DNA from: BOG-908 sp963692875
Lineage (GTDB): Bacteria; Pseudomonadota; Alphaproteobacteria; Acetobacterales; Acetobacteraceae
Reading direction: 5' to 3'
Length of the DNA stretch: 64,000 nt
Assembly (NCBI GenBank): GCA_965198755.1
Contig: OZ240673.1
Span: forward strand, 3,782,001 to 3,846,000
Position 1 is the first letter of the stretch, and each line of letters starts with the position of its first letter. This document shows, in pieces, positions 35,468 through 44,236 of the stretch. The notes beneath the pieces were generated by a model, which was not told where the DNA came from, made no database searches, and was given only the letters and a program-made list of their open reading frames with translations. The position numbers and the translations under genes were made by a program.

Positions 35468-36022
35468 CTAGTCTCCGCTTGCGGCCGGCTCCGGCGTCAG
35501 GTCCGGCACGCCGCTGCGGCTTCGTTGGCTGACCCACCAGCCCAGACCGGCCAGGCCCACGAACAGGCAGGTCACTGCCGTCAACAGCAGAGGCGACTGG
35601 TCCAGCCATCCCAGCTCAGGAACGGACAGGAACAGAAGCCCACCAATGCCGCAGATCTGCCACACGCGAGCCTGCACGCCGGCCACGAACGTGCCCAGCG
35701 CCAGCAACGTCATCAGCGAGAGGGAGATGGCGTTGGCATTCATCACGCCACGCACACCATTGTTGGACAGCAGGTAGATCGACAGAAGCAGGGCACACCA
35801 GTTCAGCGCAACGCGGTAGACAAGGCCCAGCCGTTGCGTCCTGTCTGCGAAGTGGCTCCAACCTTCGACGATCGTAATCACGCCGAACACCGGGATCAGG
35901 ATGATCCAGTAGCTGACGGGAAGACGGAAGATCACGCCGATCAGGGCCAGGGCCAGCATGGCGATGTAGAAGATGTCGTGCAGGAACCACTGTAGCACGG
36001 CCGGCCGTGGTTTCGGTGTCAT
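35468..36022 (-). CDS. Small integral membrane protein of unknown function
   Basis: A 184-residue protein with about five hydrophobic helices (IFYIAMLALALIGVIF, WIILIPVFGVITIV, ALNWCALLLSIYLL, LMTLLALGTFVAGV, LLLTAVTCLFVGLAGLGWWV). The family is not recognised with certainty. It starts an operon with the PRC-barrel and slipin genes. The ATG at 36022 has no strong Shine-Dalgarno, and a possible small upstream frame ends by ATGA overlap at this start. Membrane placement with a slipin suggests a microdomain partner, which is inference. Confidence 0.7.
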   Translation of the reverse strand: MTPKPRPAVLQWFLHDIFYIAMLALALIGVIFRLPVSYWIILIPVFGVITIVEGWSHFADRTQRLGLVYRVALNWCALLLSIYLLSNNGVRGVMNANAISLSLMTLLALGTFVAGVQARVWQICGIGGLLFLSVPELGWLDQSPLLLTAVTCLFVGLAGLGWWVSQRSRSGVPDLTPEPAASGD

Positions 36023-36327
36023 GGAAGCTGGTCGATGTAGGTGCGTCCCATGGTGTGTGTCCTTCCGGGAGAGACATTGAAGGGCGTACTCTTCATCGGC
36101 GATGCCAGGACAAGGGATCCGTGTTTCCTGTCGTAAGACGCGGGTGCCGCAGCGTCGTTTGCGGGCGCGTGTGACAGTCCGGACAATGTTCGTTGTTGAA
36201 GGCTTTCGGGTATGCCCGAGGATCCGTGTTGCCGCGTTCGGAGGTCGTCATCGCAAAATACCGGTCCGGTCGTTTGCTGCCTGACGTCCTCAAGTGACAT
36301 GGGCTTTTGCCGGAGGTGTTGGCAGGG

Positions 36328-36341
36328 TCGGAAACTACGCA
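36328..36341 (-). promoter_or_regulatory. Shared stress-unit motif, site c
   Basis: TGCGTAGTTTCCGA then CCCTGCC on the minus strand, about 300 bp upstream of the membrane-protein/PRC/slipin operon. It is one base different from sites a, b and d within the 14-base core. Confidence 0.55.
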
Positions 36342-36475
36342 CACACCTGAACGGGACCGTGGGGACGACGCACGATCAGCACCTTCCTGTCTGAAAGACG
36401 GCCCGGCTCAAGGGTGAGGTGCGCGGGGCAGAACGTCGAGTTTCGTCTAGACCGGGGCCATCGACGGAAAGTAGG

Positions 36476-36667
36476 AAAGCAAGACCTGCTTTTTTGAAAA
36501 AAGCAGCAAAAAACTTTTATCCCTGCTGTCGCGGAGCTTTCTGCAGCGTGCGCTCAAGGGAACAAAACTCCTGTTGCCGCGGTGCGCGCTGAAGGACGTT
36601 CCGCGACAGCCGGACCAAAAGTTTTTTGCTGCTTTTTTTCAAAAAAGCAGGCCTTGCTTTCTTTCTT
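36476..36667. repeat. Nested palindromic repeat, copy 17
   Basis: CTGC/GCAG arms in both halves. The centre is enlarged by what looks like a second partial GGAACAAAA...CCGCGACAGCCGG stretch. Right end GGCCTTGCTTTCTTTCTT. Confidence 0.85.
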
Positions 36668-36708
36668 GGCGCCGCTGATACCAGGCCTCGCTTCCTAGGT
36701 GCGATCTG

Positions 36709-39567
36709 TTATTCGGCGGCTTTCGGCATCGGCACCGCGGCGGCAGTCGCCGGCGCAGTCTGACCGTCGTTGTCTCCCGCAGCAGTGGCGTACCGAGGCT
36801 GTGCTTCTCCGTCGCCGTCCCGCTCGGCTTGCACCGAGGGCTTAGTATCTCCCGTGCCGGCATCGAGAACCTTGTAGGCGAGCAGCTTGATCGGATCGGT
36901 GATCAGGAAGCAGGCAAAGGCGTACGCCCAGACGAACCCCGCATACGTCCAGCCAAGCGGTGCGACGAGTCCGGCGCCGTACACGGCGACCAGCGTCGCC
37001 ACGATCTGGGTTCCGCAGACCGCTCCCAGCACAAGCCAGGCGGGCCGGGTGGACCACCACGGGCCGCTTGTGCGTGTCTGGAAGATCGTCAGGTGTCCGG
37101 CCACCGACAGCATGAGGTACATCATCGTCTGCAGCTGTGGGTGGCCAAGCTTGAAGGTGCGGTCACCGAGGTAGAACAGGCCGAATGCGGCCACCGGGCC
37201 CACCAGCCCCAGCACTGTGGCGACACCCAGGACGAGCCGCATGTTCCAGGCTTCGGGCGCGTTCCTGTAGCGGACGTTGTCGTAAGCGATGGACAGGATC
37301 GCGCCGTCGTTGAGCAGCGCCAGCATGACGATCATGATCGCGGTCAGCGGGTATAACTTGAAGACCAGGATGGCGAGCGTCATGAAGACCAGCACGCGCA
37401 AGGTCTCGGCGATGCGGTATATCGCGTAGCTGTTCATCCGCTGGAAGATGCGGCGGCTTTCCTTGATCGCGTCGATGATCACCGACAGCCCCGGCGTCAC
37501 CAGCACGATGGAGGCCGCCGCGCGCGCCGCGTCGGTGGCGCCGGAGACCGCAAAGCCGCAATCGGCCTTCTTCAGCGCCGGCGCGTCGTTCACCCCGTCG
37601 CCGGTCATGCCGACGATGTGGTCGTGATGCTGCAGGATATCGACGATGTGGAACTTGTGTTCGGGGAACACCTGGGCGAACCCGTCGGCGTCTTCCACTA
37701 ATCTGATCTTGCTGGCCGTCTCGTGGCTTTTCGAATCGCCGAGGCTGGCACCGTCGAGGATGTTGGTTCCCATGCCAAGTGTCCTGGCGGTCTCCTTGGC
37801 AATCGCCAGCGCGTCGCCCGTCACCATCTTGATCTTGACGCCCATCGCCGCCGCGGTTGCGACCGTGGCTTTGGCATCCTCGCGCGGCGGATCGAACAGT
37901 GCCAGCACGCCCAGCAGCTGCCACGCGCCGTCGCCATCCGCTCGCGCCACGCCGAGCGCGCGGAACCCGCGCCTGGCGAAGTCGTCGACCGCCTTGTCGA
38001 CGGCCTCCTTTACGGATGCGGCGTTGGCCGACAGGTTCTGGATCACCTGCGGCGCGCCCTTGGCGACCTTGAAGGTGCTGCCGTCCGGCGCTCGCACCAT
38101 CGCCTCGGTACGCTTGTGCACGGGGTCGAACGGCGTGAAATGCTCGACCTCGAACGGCTTGAGCGCGTCCTTGTCCGGCAGGCCGCCCAGCACCGCGAGG
38201 TCGATCGTGTCGTCGTCATCGGACCGCGAGGCGAGTGCCGCAGCCAGGATCAGTTGGCCGGGCGTGACGTGGTCCAGGCAGAACGGGTCGCCGAGCGTCA
38301 GCTTGTTCTGCGTCAGCGTGCCGGTCTTGTCGGCGCACAGCACATCGACGCCGGCCAGCTCCTCGATGGCGACCAGCTTGCTCACGATCGCCTGCTTCCT
38401 GGCGAGCAGGCGTGCGCCGACGGCCATCGTCACCGACAGCACCGTCGGCATCGCGACCGGGATTGCCGCCACCGTCAGCACCAGGGCGAACTGCAGCACG
38501 GTCAACACCGGCTCGCCGCGATAGATGCCGACGGCGATGATCAGCGAGACCAGCACGATCGCCAGCAGGATGAGGTAGTTGCCAATCCTGAGCACGGCCT
38601 TCTGGAAATGGCTCGTGGTGACGGCCGACTGCACCAGTTCGGCCGTCTGGCCGAAATAGGTGTTGCCGCCTGTCGCATAGACCATCGCGCTGACCTCGCC
38701 GCGCCGGATGATCGAGCCGGAAAACACCGCGTCGCCAGATGTCTTGGAGGCTGGCAGGGACTCTCCCGTCAATGCGGACTGGTCGACCGAGATCTCGTCC
38801 ATGTCCAGCAGGCGCGCGTCGGCCGGCACGATGTCGCCCAGGCGCAGGCGGATGACGTCGCCCGGCACCAGGACCTTGGCCGTCGGCGTGACCCACCTGC
38901 CGTCTCGCCTCACCCGCGCCTTGACCGCCAGCCTCGCCTTCAGCGCGTCGATGGCGTTGCCGGCCTGCCGCTCCTCCCAGAAGCCTATCGTTGCGTTGGC
39001 GACCAGCAGCACGAGAATGATGCAGAAGTCGGGCCAATGCCGGACGACGCCCGAAAGGACCACGGCCACTTCGATCATCCAGGGGATCGGGCCCCAGAAA
39101 TACGACAGCAGCTTGAGGATCGCGCTGGTCTTTCTCTCCTCGATCTCGTTCGGCCCGTATTGTGCGAGCCGCCTGGTGGCCTCTGCCTGGGACAGGCCGA
39201 CCGGTGACGAGCCGAGTTGCTGCTCGACCTGATCGATCGGCAGGGTCTGCAAGTTGGTCTTGGTCTCGGGCGCCGCGCTCGCGCCCGGCTGCCTCGATCG
39301 TGGCCGCGCCGCCGCGGCGAAGCGTTGCGCCAGCCGGACCGAGAACCAGGCCAGGCCGGCGACGAGCAGGCCGACCGCAACGCCGGCCAGCAGCGCGGCG
39401 GGTTGCTGGAACACGATCTGTCCGGCTGCGGCCACGCCGTGCCAGACGGCGACAGCGAGCGCGCGAACGGCGAGTGCCAGCTGCTGCAGGGCCGCTCCCA
39501 CAAGGTCGAGCGCGCCCGTCACCGACGCCACGGGCGAGCCCGTCATCGCATGCGTCGCCTCGCTCAT
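36709..39567 (-). CDS. P-type ATPase, plasma-membrane H+-ATPase (P3A) type
   Basis: A 952-residue cation pump. It has TGES in the actuator domain, the phosphorylation motif DKTGTLTQNK, KGAPQV in the nucleotide domain, and GDGVNDAPALKKAD in the hinge; AIPVAMPTVLSVTMAVGA matches the proton-pump M4 region (pieces IPVAMPTVL and TMAVG). P3A enzymes export protons at the expense of ATP. An unusual N-terminal extension of about 100 residues has a hydrophobic segment (LLAGVAVGLLVAGLAWF), and the acidic/Ala-rich tail is also long. It is transcribed alone on the minus strand, with the shared motif about 200 bp upstream, consistent with a role in acid or low-energy stress. Confidence 0.93.
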   Translation of the reverse strand: MSEATHAMTGSPVASVTGALDLVGAALQQLALAVRALAVAVWHGVAAAGQIVFQQPAALLAGVAVGLLVAGLAWFSVRLAQRFAAAARPRSRQPGASAAPETKTNLQTLPIDQVEQQLGSSPVGLSQAEATRRLAQYGPNEIEERKTSAILKLLSYFWGPIPWMIEVAVVLSGVVRHWPDFCIILVLLVANATIGFWEERQAGNAIDALKARLAVKARVRRDGRWVTPTAKVLVPGDVIRLRLGDIVPADARLLDMDEISVDQSALTGESLPASKTSGDAVFSGSIIRRGEVSAMVYATGGNTYFGQTAELVQSAVTTSHFQKAVLRIGNYLILLAIVLVSLIIAVGIYRGEPVLTVLQFALVLTVAAIPVAMPTVLSVTMAVGARLLARKQAIVSKLVAIEELAGVDVLCADKTGTLTQNKLTLGDPFCLDHVTPGQLILAAALASRSDDDDTIDLAVLGGLPDKDALKPFEVEHFTPFDPVHKRTEAMVRAPDGSTFKVAKGAPQVIQNLSANAASVKEAVDKAVDDFARRGFRALGVARADGDGAWQLLGVLALFDPPREDAKATVATAAAMGVKIKMVTGDALAIAKETARTLGMGTNILDGASLGDSKSHETASKIRLVEDADGFAQVFPEHKFHIVDILQHHDHIVGMTGDGVNDAPALKKADCGFAVSGATDAARAAASIVLVTPGLSVIIDAIKESRRIFQRMNSYAIYRIAETLRVLVFMTLAILVFKLYPLTAIMIVMLALLNDGAILSIAYDNVRYRNAPEAWNMRLVLGVATVLGLVGPVAAFGLFYLGDRTFKLGHPQLQTMMYLMLSVAGHLTIFQTRTSGPWWSTRPAWLVLGAVCGTQIVATLVAVYGAGLVAPLGWTYAGFVWAYAFACFLITDPIKLLAYKVLDAGTGDTKPSVQAERDGDGEAQPRYATAAGDNDGQTAPATAAAVPMPKAAE

Positions 39568-39770
39568 CGCGTCATCTCCATCGCTTCAGCGCCGGGGAAA
39601 GGGGTGTCGTGGCCTGGCGCGGCCGACGCCCGCGCGCCGGGGCCGCCGTGGCGGCGCATCGTCCACCAAGCGGCTCCCGCGCGTGCCGGGATGCGGGGTT
39701 GCGGCGCCGCCGTCACCCGGTAGTGCTGTCACGGCGCAAACTGGCATTACTCATGCGTGGAGCGGCAGGT

Positions 39771-39784
39771 TCGGAAACTACTCA
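39771..39784 (-). promoter_or_regulatory. Shared stress-unit motif, site d
   Basis: TGAGTAGTTTCCGA followed by ACCTGCCGC on the minus strand, about 200 bp upstream of the P-type ATPase. The core is identical to sites a and b. Confidence 0.6.
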
Positions 39785-39818
39785 TGCCGGCCGTCAGAGA
39801 CATCGACCGGTGACAGGG

Positions 39819-39957
39819 AAAGAAAGCAGTTCTTTTTTGAAAAAAAGAACCAAAAAACTTTTGCTTCCGCTGTCGCGCGCTCGCCGGAAGATCCGCGACA
39901 GCGAGAGTAAAAGCTTTTTGCTTCTTTTCCTCGAAAAAGAAGCGCTTGCTTTCTTGC
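39819..39957. repeat. Nested palindromic repeat, copy 18
   Basis: GTTC/GAAC left arms, CTTC/GAAG right arms, long central stem GCTGTCGCGCG/CCGCGACAGC, right end GCGCTTGCTTTCTTGCC. Confidence 0.85.
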
Positions 39958-40022
39958 CGCCGCGCGGACTTCGTGATGCTGCCCCATGATCGGCCGGGCA
40001 GCAGGCAGGTCGGGACACAGGC

Positions 40023-40366
40023 GTGGGTATCCTGGTCATCGAGGACGACATCGTCACCGCCGCCTACATCGCCCGTGGCCTGGGCCAGGACGGCAGACTG
40101 CGGAGGTGGCGCGGACCGGCAAGGACGGCCTGTTCCTGGCGCTGTCGGAGGGTTTCGACGTGATCGTCACGGGCCGGATGCTGCCGGCGCCGGACGGCCT
40201 GGCGATCGTGCGGGCGTTGCGCGCGTCCGCCGTCATGACGCCTGTACCGGTGCTGACCGCGCTCGACGACGTGGAGCGGCGCGTCGAGAGGCTGGATGCC
40301 GGGGCGGACGACTACCTGGCCAAGCCGTTCGCGTTCTCCGAGCTCACGCAGGATCGCGCGCTGTCG
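40023..40366 (+). pseudogene. Broken OmpR-type response regulator receiver, frameshifted and truncated by repeat copy 19
   Basis: GTG 40023 begins GILVIEDDIVTAAYIARGLGQDG, typical of a receiver N-terminus (quoted in two pieces: GILVIEDD and IARGLGQDG). Near 40095 the match moves to another frame, which continues TAEVARTGKDGLFLALSEGFDVIV, LTALDD and DAGADDYLAKPFAFSEL. The phosphoacceptor position reads VTGRMLP where VLDRMLP is expected, so the key Asp is lost. The coding match ends after ALSRR at the edge of repeat copy 19, and no DNA-binding domain follows. It is a decayed gene. Confidence 0.85.
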
Positions 40367-40498
40367 CGAAGGCCTTCTTTTCTGAAGAAAAGAAGCAAAA
40401 GACTTTTGGTCCTGCTGTCGCGATGGTTCTGCCGGCGCGCGCCCAAGGGAACAAAAGTTTTTTGGTTCTTTTTTTCAAAAAATAACCGCTTGCTTTGC
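40367..40498. repeat. Nested palindromic repeat, copy 19, at the break of a response-regulator gene
   Basis: CTTC/GAAG left arms; right hairpin GTTC/TAAC with one mismatch; end CGCTTGCTTTGCC. It lies directly on the 3' breakpoint of the pseudogene. Confidence 0.9.
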
Positions 40499-40546
40499 CG
40501 CCGCACCCGCGGCGTTGCTCTCTCAATCAGACAGGGAGACGACTCC

Positions 40547-41722
40547 GTGCAGTCTGAGGATACGGGTGACGCCGAAGCCGAGCTGCAGGTCTTCCGCCTC
40601 CGGCTACTTGGCGACATGCGGGATTGGCAGACCGCGCTGCAGATGAAGGCGCGCCTGGCGTCGCTGAGCCGCTACGCTGAAGCCGACCCGGTCTTCCGGG
40701 CAGCCCGCGCCGTCTTTCCCGATGAGGTGTGGCTGGCGCACATGGCGGCCCTGCATGCTTACCCGCACGGCGAACTCGCGAGCATGATCCGGCGAGCCGC
40801 TGACCTGGCCGCGCAACGTCCAACAGACGGACGGCGCGCGAGGCTGCTGGGCAACCTGAAGCTGCAAGTGCGCGACTACGCCGGAGCGGCCGCTGCGTTC
40901 GCGTTCGCGACGGACCCCGACTCGGCCCTGCGGCGGCAATCGGCACTGTGCGACATCGCGCTGAACGAGATGCTCGCCGACGCTCCCGCGTCCGGCCCGG
41001 CACCCTCGGTCGCCATCCTGAACCTCGACCGCAGCCCTGACAGGCTGTTGGAAACGGAGGCGCAGTTCGCCGCCTGCCGGATGCCCCGGTTCCGCGTGCC
41101 CGGCATCGAGGGCGCCCGGCTGCCCGGTCCGGCCGTCCTGCGCCTGGGCGGCGACCTTGCGCGGCGCGGCACTCTCGGCTGCTTCCTCGCGCACGCCGCG
41201 GCCTGGGAGATGATGCTGGCGGCTCGGCTGTCGCACTGTCTCATCGTCGAGGACGACACGATGCCGCTGTTGGACCTACCCGGTCGGTGGGGCATCTTCG
41301 GGCTGCCGGACGGGATGGACCTTTGCTTCGTCAACGACCGGATGTCGCCACGCGCCGCCACTCCCGCGTTCAGGCTGCTGACGCCGGGCGAGGCGCTGCA
41401 TCAGTTTCCGCCGGACCGCAACGCACCTGGCGCGGACGGCTACCTCATCAGCGCTTCGGGCGCTCGCAAGCTTCTTGGCTGGGTGCGGGAAGATGGGTTT
41501 ACAGACGACGTGGACTGGCGATTGCTGGCCTACGCTGTCTCGCCGGCCGAGTGCGCGGCGTTGCCGGCCGGCAGTCACGCCCGCGGGGAGATATCGCGCC
41601 TGCACCGCACAGTCGGGTCTGGGCGCCGGCTAGACGCGCGCGTGCTGTCGCCGCCGCTGGTGCGAAGCAAGCCGATCGCCAGCGAAAGAGAGGATGAAAA
41701 CCGGAGGGGCACGTTGCGATAG
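40547..41722 (+). CDS. Glycosyltransferase family 25-like protein
   Basis: A 391-residue protein. Residues about 1-155 are helical and repeat-like, with weak TPR character (ADLAAQRPTDGRRARLLGNLK region). The C-terminal part matches LPS-type glycosyltransferase family 25: VAILNLDRSPDRL, GCFLAHAAAWEMM, the metal-binding-type CLIVEDD, and GADGYLISASGARKLL. It would transfer a sugar, commonly galactose, to a lipopolysaccharide or other glycan. GTG 40547 has AGGGAG nine bases upstream. The longer open frame runs back through repeat copy 19 into the pseudogene and is not a real fusion. Confidence 0.82.
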   Translation: MQSEDTGDAEAELQVFRLRLLGDMRDWQTALQMKARLASLSRYAEADPVFRAARAVFPDEVWLAHMAALHAYPHGELASMIRRAADLAAQRPTDGRRARLLGNLKLQVRDYAGAAAAFAFATDPDSALRRQSALCDIALNEMLADAPASGPAPSVAILNLDRSPDRLLETEAQFAACRMPRFRVPGIEGARLPGPAVLRLGGDLARRGTLGCFLAHAAAWEMMLAARLSHCLIVEDDTMPLLDLPGRWGIFGLPDGMDLCFVNDRMSPRAATPAFRLLTPGEALHQFPPDRNAPGADGYLISASGARKLLGWVREDGFTDDVDWRLLAYAVSPAECAALPAGSHARGEISRLHRTVGSGRRLDARVLSPPLVRSKPIASEREDENRRGTLR

Positions 41723-41766
41723 GCTATGGTCGGTGATCGCGGGCTCGTCAGAGTGCTCGGTGTTTC

Positions 41767-41938
41767 CGGCCTGAAGGTCGACCGTTCCGAAGCAAGCAAG
41801 GCCTTCTTTTTTGAAAAAAAGAAGCAAAAAACTTTGTCTCCGCTGTCGCGGTTATGTCCGGAGAGCGCGCGACAGCGGAGTCAAAAGTTTTTTGGTCCTT
41901 TTTTCCAAAAAAGGACTGCTTGCTTTCTATGAGTTAGC
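41767..41938. repeat. Nested palindromic repeat, copy 20, extended form in reverse orientation
   Basis: Reverse complement of the copy 3/21 type: GGCCTGAAGGTCGACC at the left, CTTC/GAAG then GTCC/GGAC hairpins, and CTTGCTTTCTATGAGT at the right. Its right edge contains the stop codon of the GH65 gene. Confidence 0.85.
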
Positions 41939-44236
41939 AGGATCGGCGACAACATCGGCCTCGCCGCATGTCACCACAGACGAGAGTTGGTGGAGGCGGC
42001 CGAAAATCCTGACCGCCATGGGATCGCCCTCGAGCAGCGTGATGCTCACAGTCGGCGTGCTCTCGATCTTCACCCGCAGGTGGCGGCCGCGCCACTGGAT
42101 GGGGAAGTCCATGCCAGCCCAGCCATCCGGGAGGATCGGGTCGAATGCCAGGTGGTCGTCACGCAACGACAAGCCCGTGAAGCCGAGAACCGCAATCTGC
42201 CAGATGCCGCCCAGGGAGGCGATGTGGATGCCGCCATCGATGGCCGCATGGCTGTCAGCCATGTCGATGGCAGCCGTTTGCCTGAAGAATGCGAGCGCCT
42301 GCTGCGACAGGCCGAGGCGGGCGGCGACCAGGCCATGCATCGCCCGGCTGAGCGAACTGCCATGGCTGCAACGCGGCTCGTAGAAGGCGAAGTTGACTGC
42401 CCCCGATCGGCCGGCGAACGAGTCGGGCAGCAGCATCAGCAGGCCGACGACATCGGCCTGTTTGACGATCTGGGAGGCCTGCGTCCGCGCTGGTCCCAGC
42501 ACGACGTCCATCGGCACGGAGCGGCCGTTAAACTGCGCCAGGTCGATCTGCTCCAATCCGAAATAGCCGGCGAACTGTTCGTAGAGTCCGGTTGCCGGAT
42601 CAAGGCCGGTGACGATGCGCGCGGCAACGGCGGGCCAGCCTGCCAGTTCGGCGTCGGCCATCGCCAGCTTGGTCGACAGGCGTGACCACTCGCCGGGCCA
42701 GCGTGCCCGCAGCAGATCGGAGGCGGCGAGCGCGCAGGCGATGTTGTGGCGGGCCATCGCGTTGGTGAACGCGTTATCGTCGATGTTTTCGTGGTATTCG
42801 TCCGGGCCGATCACGCCGCGGATGTGCCGGCCGCCATCGGCTTCCGGCACCGCCCGGCTGATCCAGAAGCGTGCGGTCTCCAGCAACATCTCGCAACCGG
42901 CGTGGCGCAGGAAATCCTCGTCGGCGCTCACCTGCCAATACTGCCAGACGGCATAGGCGATGTCGGCGGCGATGTGCTGCTCCTGCGTGCCGCAGCGGAT
43001 TTCGACCACGCGCCGGTCCGGTCCGATCGCGTGGTCCGGCGTGGTGTCAGCGCCGGTGTCGGCGGACTCCCAGGCATATAACGCGCCGCGCCAGCCCAGG
43101 CGCGCGGCCTTGGCACGGGCCGCGTCCAGCGTGTGGAAGCGATACATCAGCATGGCGCGTGCGGCGCGCGGCCAAGTGAAGGTGTAGAACGGCAGCAGGA
43201 AGATCTCGGTGTCCCAGAAGACATGGCCGTGGTAGTCCTCGCCGGTCAGCGCGCGGGCACCTACAGACACACGCTCGTCGTCGGGGTTCGCCGCCCCGTT
43301 CAGGTGGTAGATGGCGAAGCGTAGCGCATGCTGGGAAGCTGCATCGCCGTCTATGGTCACATCGCTGTTGCGCCACCGATCGGCCCAGGCCGCCGCATGC
43401 GATGCCAGCACGGCGCGGCACCCTGCGCTGCGGGCGGCTGCGAGCGACGCCCGGGCGGCGCGCGCAGGATCCGCTCCGGCTTGGTCAGTGCGGGCGAAGC
43501 AGACGAGGCGCTGGAGGTAGGCGACCGCGCCCGGCGGAGCCTCCCAGTCCCACGCCCAACCGAGCGGCCCAGCCGCCTGCGCGGTCAGTTCGTCGCCGCC
43601 GGCGTGCAGCGATACCCAGGCGGCGACCGCCAGGCCTTTGCCCGACACCCGGGTGCGCCAGGCCGCAAAATTCTGACCCAGGTGACAGGGCACCAGGCTG
43701 GAGTCCAGGCCGGTGAACGACGCCGTCACCCTGATCTTGCCTCCGCTGGCCCCGGCTTCCAGGCGCATCAGCTGCAGGCCGGTCTGCCGGTCGGCTATGG
43801 ACACGAGCCGGATCGTCTGCAGGTTGAACGCCGCGGTCTGCCGCCCCGACATGTGGCAGCCGGTATGCAGGGCGCCGCGGTGCAGATCGAGGTGCCGGCT
43901 AAGTGCTGTCAGCTCGAGCGGACTGACCGCGGCGGTGCTGTCCGCCGCGACGCCGAGCTGAAGCCAGTCCGCCGCCGGCATCAGCTGCGCAATCGGCTGT
44001 TGTAGTCCCGCAACGTCGAACAGTCCGGCAACGCTGGTGTAGGGAACCGGGCCGCCGGTACGGTTGAGGGTGCGCGTGGCGCGAATGCCGAGAAAGCCGT
44101 TGCTGATCGCAAAGCGGGACTGACGGCTGGTCTCGCGGAGCGGATCGAACCCGTCGTCGTGCAGGAGCCAGCCTTCCTGGAGGTCGGCCGTCACCGCAGC
44201 GTCGATCCATGTCGGTGCGGACGTCACGTCAGGCAC
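41927..44236 (-). CDS. Glycoside hydrolase family 65 protein (disaccharide phosphorylase type)
   Basis: A 769-residue GH65 enzyme; the family includes trehalose, maltose, kojibiose and nigerose phosphorylases. Three parts are visible: an N-terminal beta-sandwich (ISNGFLGIRA), an (alpha/alpha)6 catalytic barrel with GHVFWDTEIFLLP and the general acid Glu480 in GVIGPDEYHENID, and a C-terminal jelly roll (ASLGGIWQIAVLGF). Phosphorolysis would give beta-glucose 1-phosphate, the substrate of the mutase encoded just upstream. The start overlaps that gene by 13 bp. The final codons and TAG stop lie inside repeat copy 20, so the natural C-terminus may have been altered. Confidence 0.92.
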   Translation of the reverse strand: MPDVTSAPTWIDAAVTADLQEGWLLHDDGFDPLRETSRQSRFAISNGFLGIRATRTLNRTGGPVPYTSVAGLFDVAGLQQPIAQLMPAADWLQLGVAADSTAAVSPLELTALSRHLDLHRGALHTGCHMSGRQTAAFNLQTIRLVSIADRQTGLQLMRLEAGASGGKIRVTASFTGLDSSLVPCHLGQNFAAWRTRVSGKGLAVAAWVSLHAGGDELTAQAAGPLGWAWDWEAPPGAVAYLQRLVCFARTDQAGADPARAARASLAAARSAGCRAVLASHAAAWADRWRNSDVTIDGDAASQHALRFAIYHLNGAANPDDERVSVGARALTGEDYHGHVFWDTEIFLLPFYTFTWPRAARAMLMYRFHTLDAARAKAARLGWRGALYAWESADTGADTTPDHAIGPDRRVVEIRCGTQEQHIAADIAYAVWQYWQVSADEDFLRHAGCEMLLETARFWISRAVPEADGGRHIRGVIGPDEYHENIDDNAFTNAMARHNIACALAASDLLRARWPGEWSRLSTKLAMADAELAGWPAVAARIVTGLDPATGLYEQFAGYFGLEQIDLAQFNGRSVPMDVVLGPARTQASQIVKQADVVGLLMLLPDSFAGRSGAVNFAFYEPRCSHGSSLSRAMHGLVAARLGLSQQALAFFRQTAAIDMADSHAAIDGGIHIASLGGIWQIAVLGFTGLSLRDDHLAFDPILPDGWAGMDFPIQWRGRHLRVKIESTPTVSITLLEGDPMAVRIFGRLHQLSSVVTCGEADVVADPANS

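Noticed and set aside
36019..36342. Possible small gene ending by ATGA overlap at the membrane-protein start
   Set aside because: Its start would overlap the shared motif, it lacks a ribosome binding site and resembles no family; the overlap may be chance.
39986..40546. Apparent N-terminal receiver fused to the GT25 protein
   Set aside because: The frame passes through repeat copy 19; the receiver is a frameshifted remnant and the GT25 gene has its own GTG and Shine-Dalgarno.
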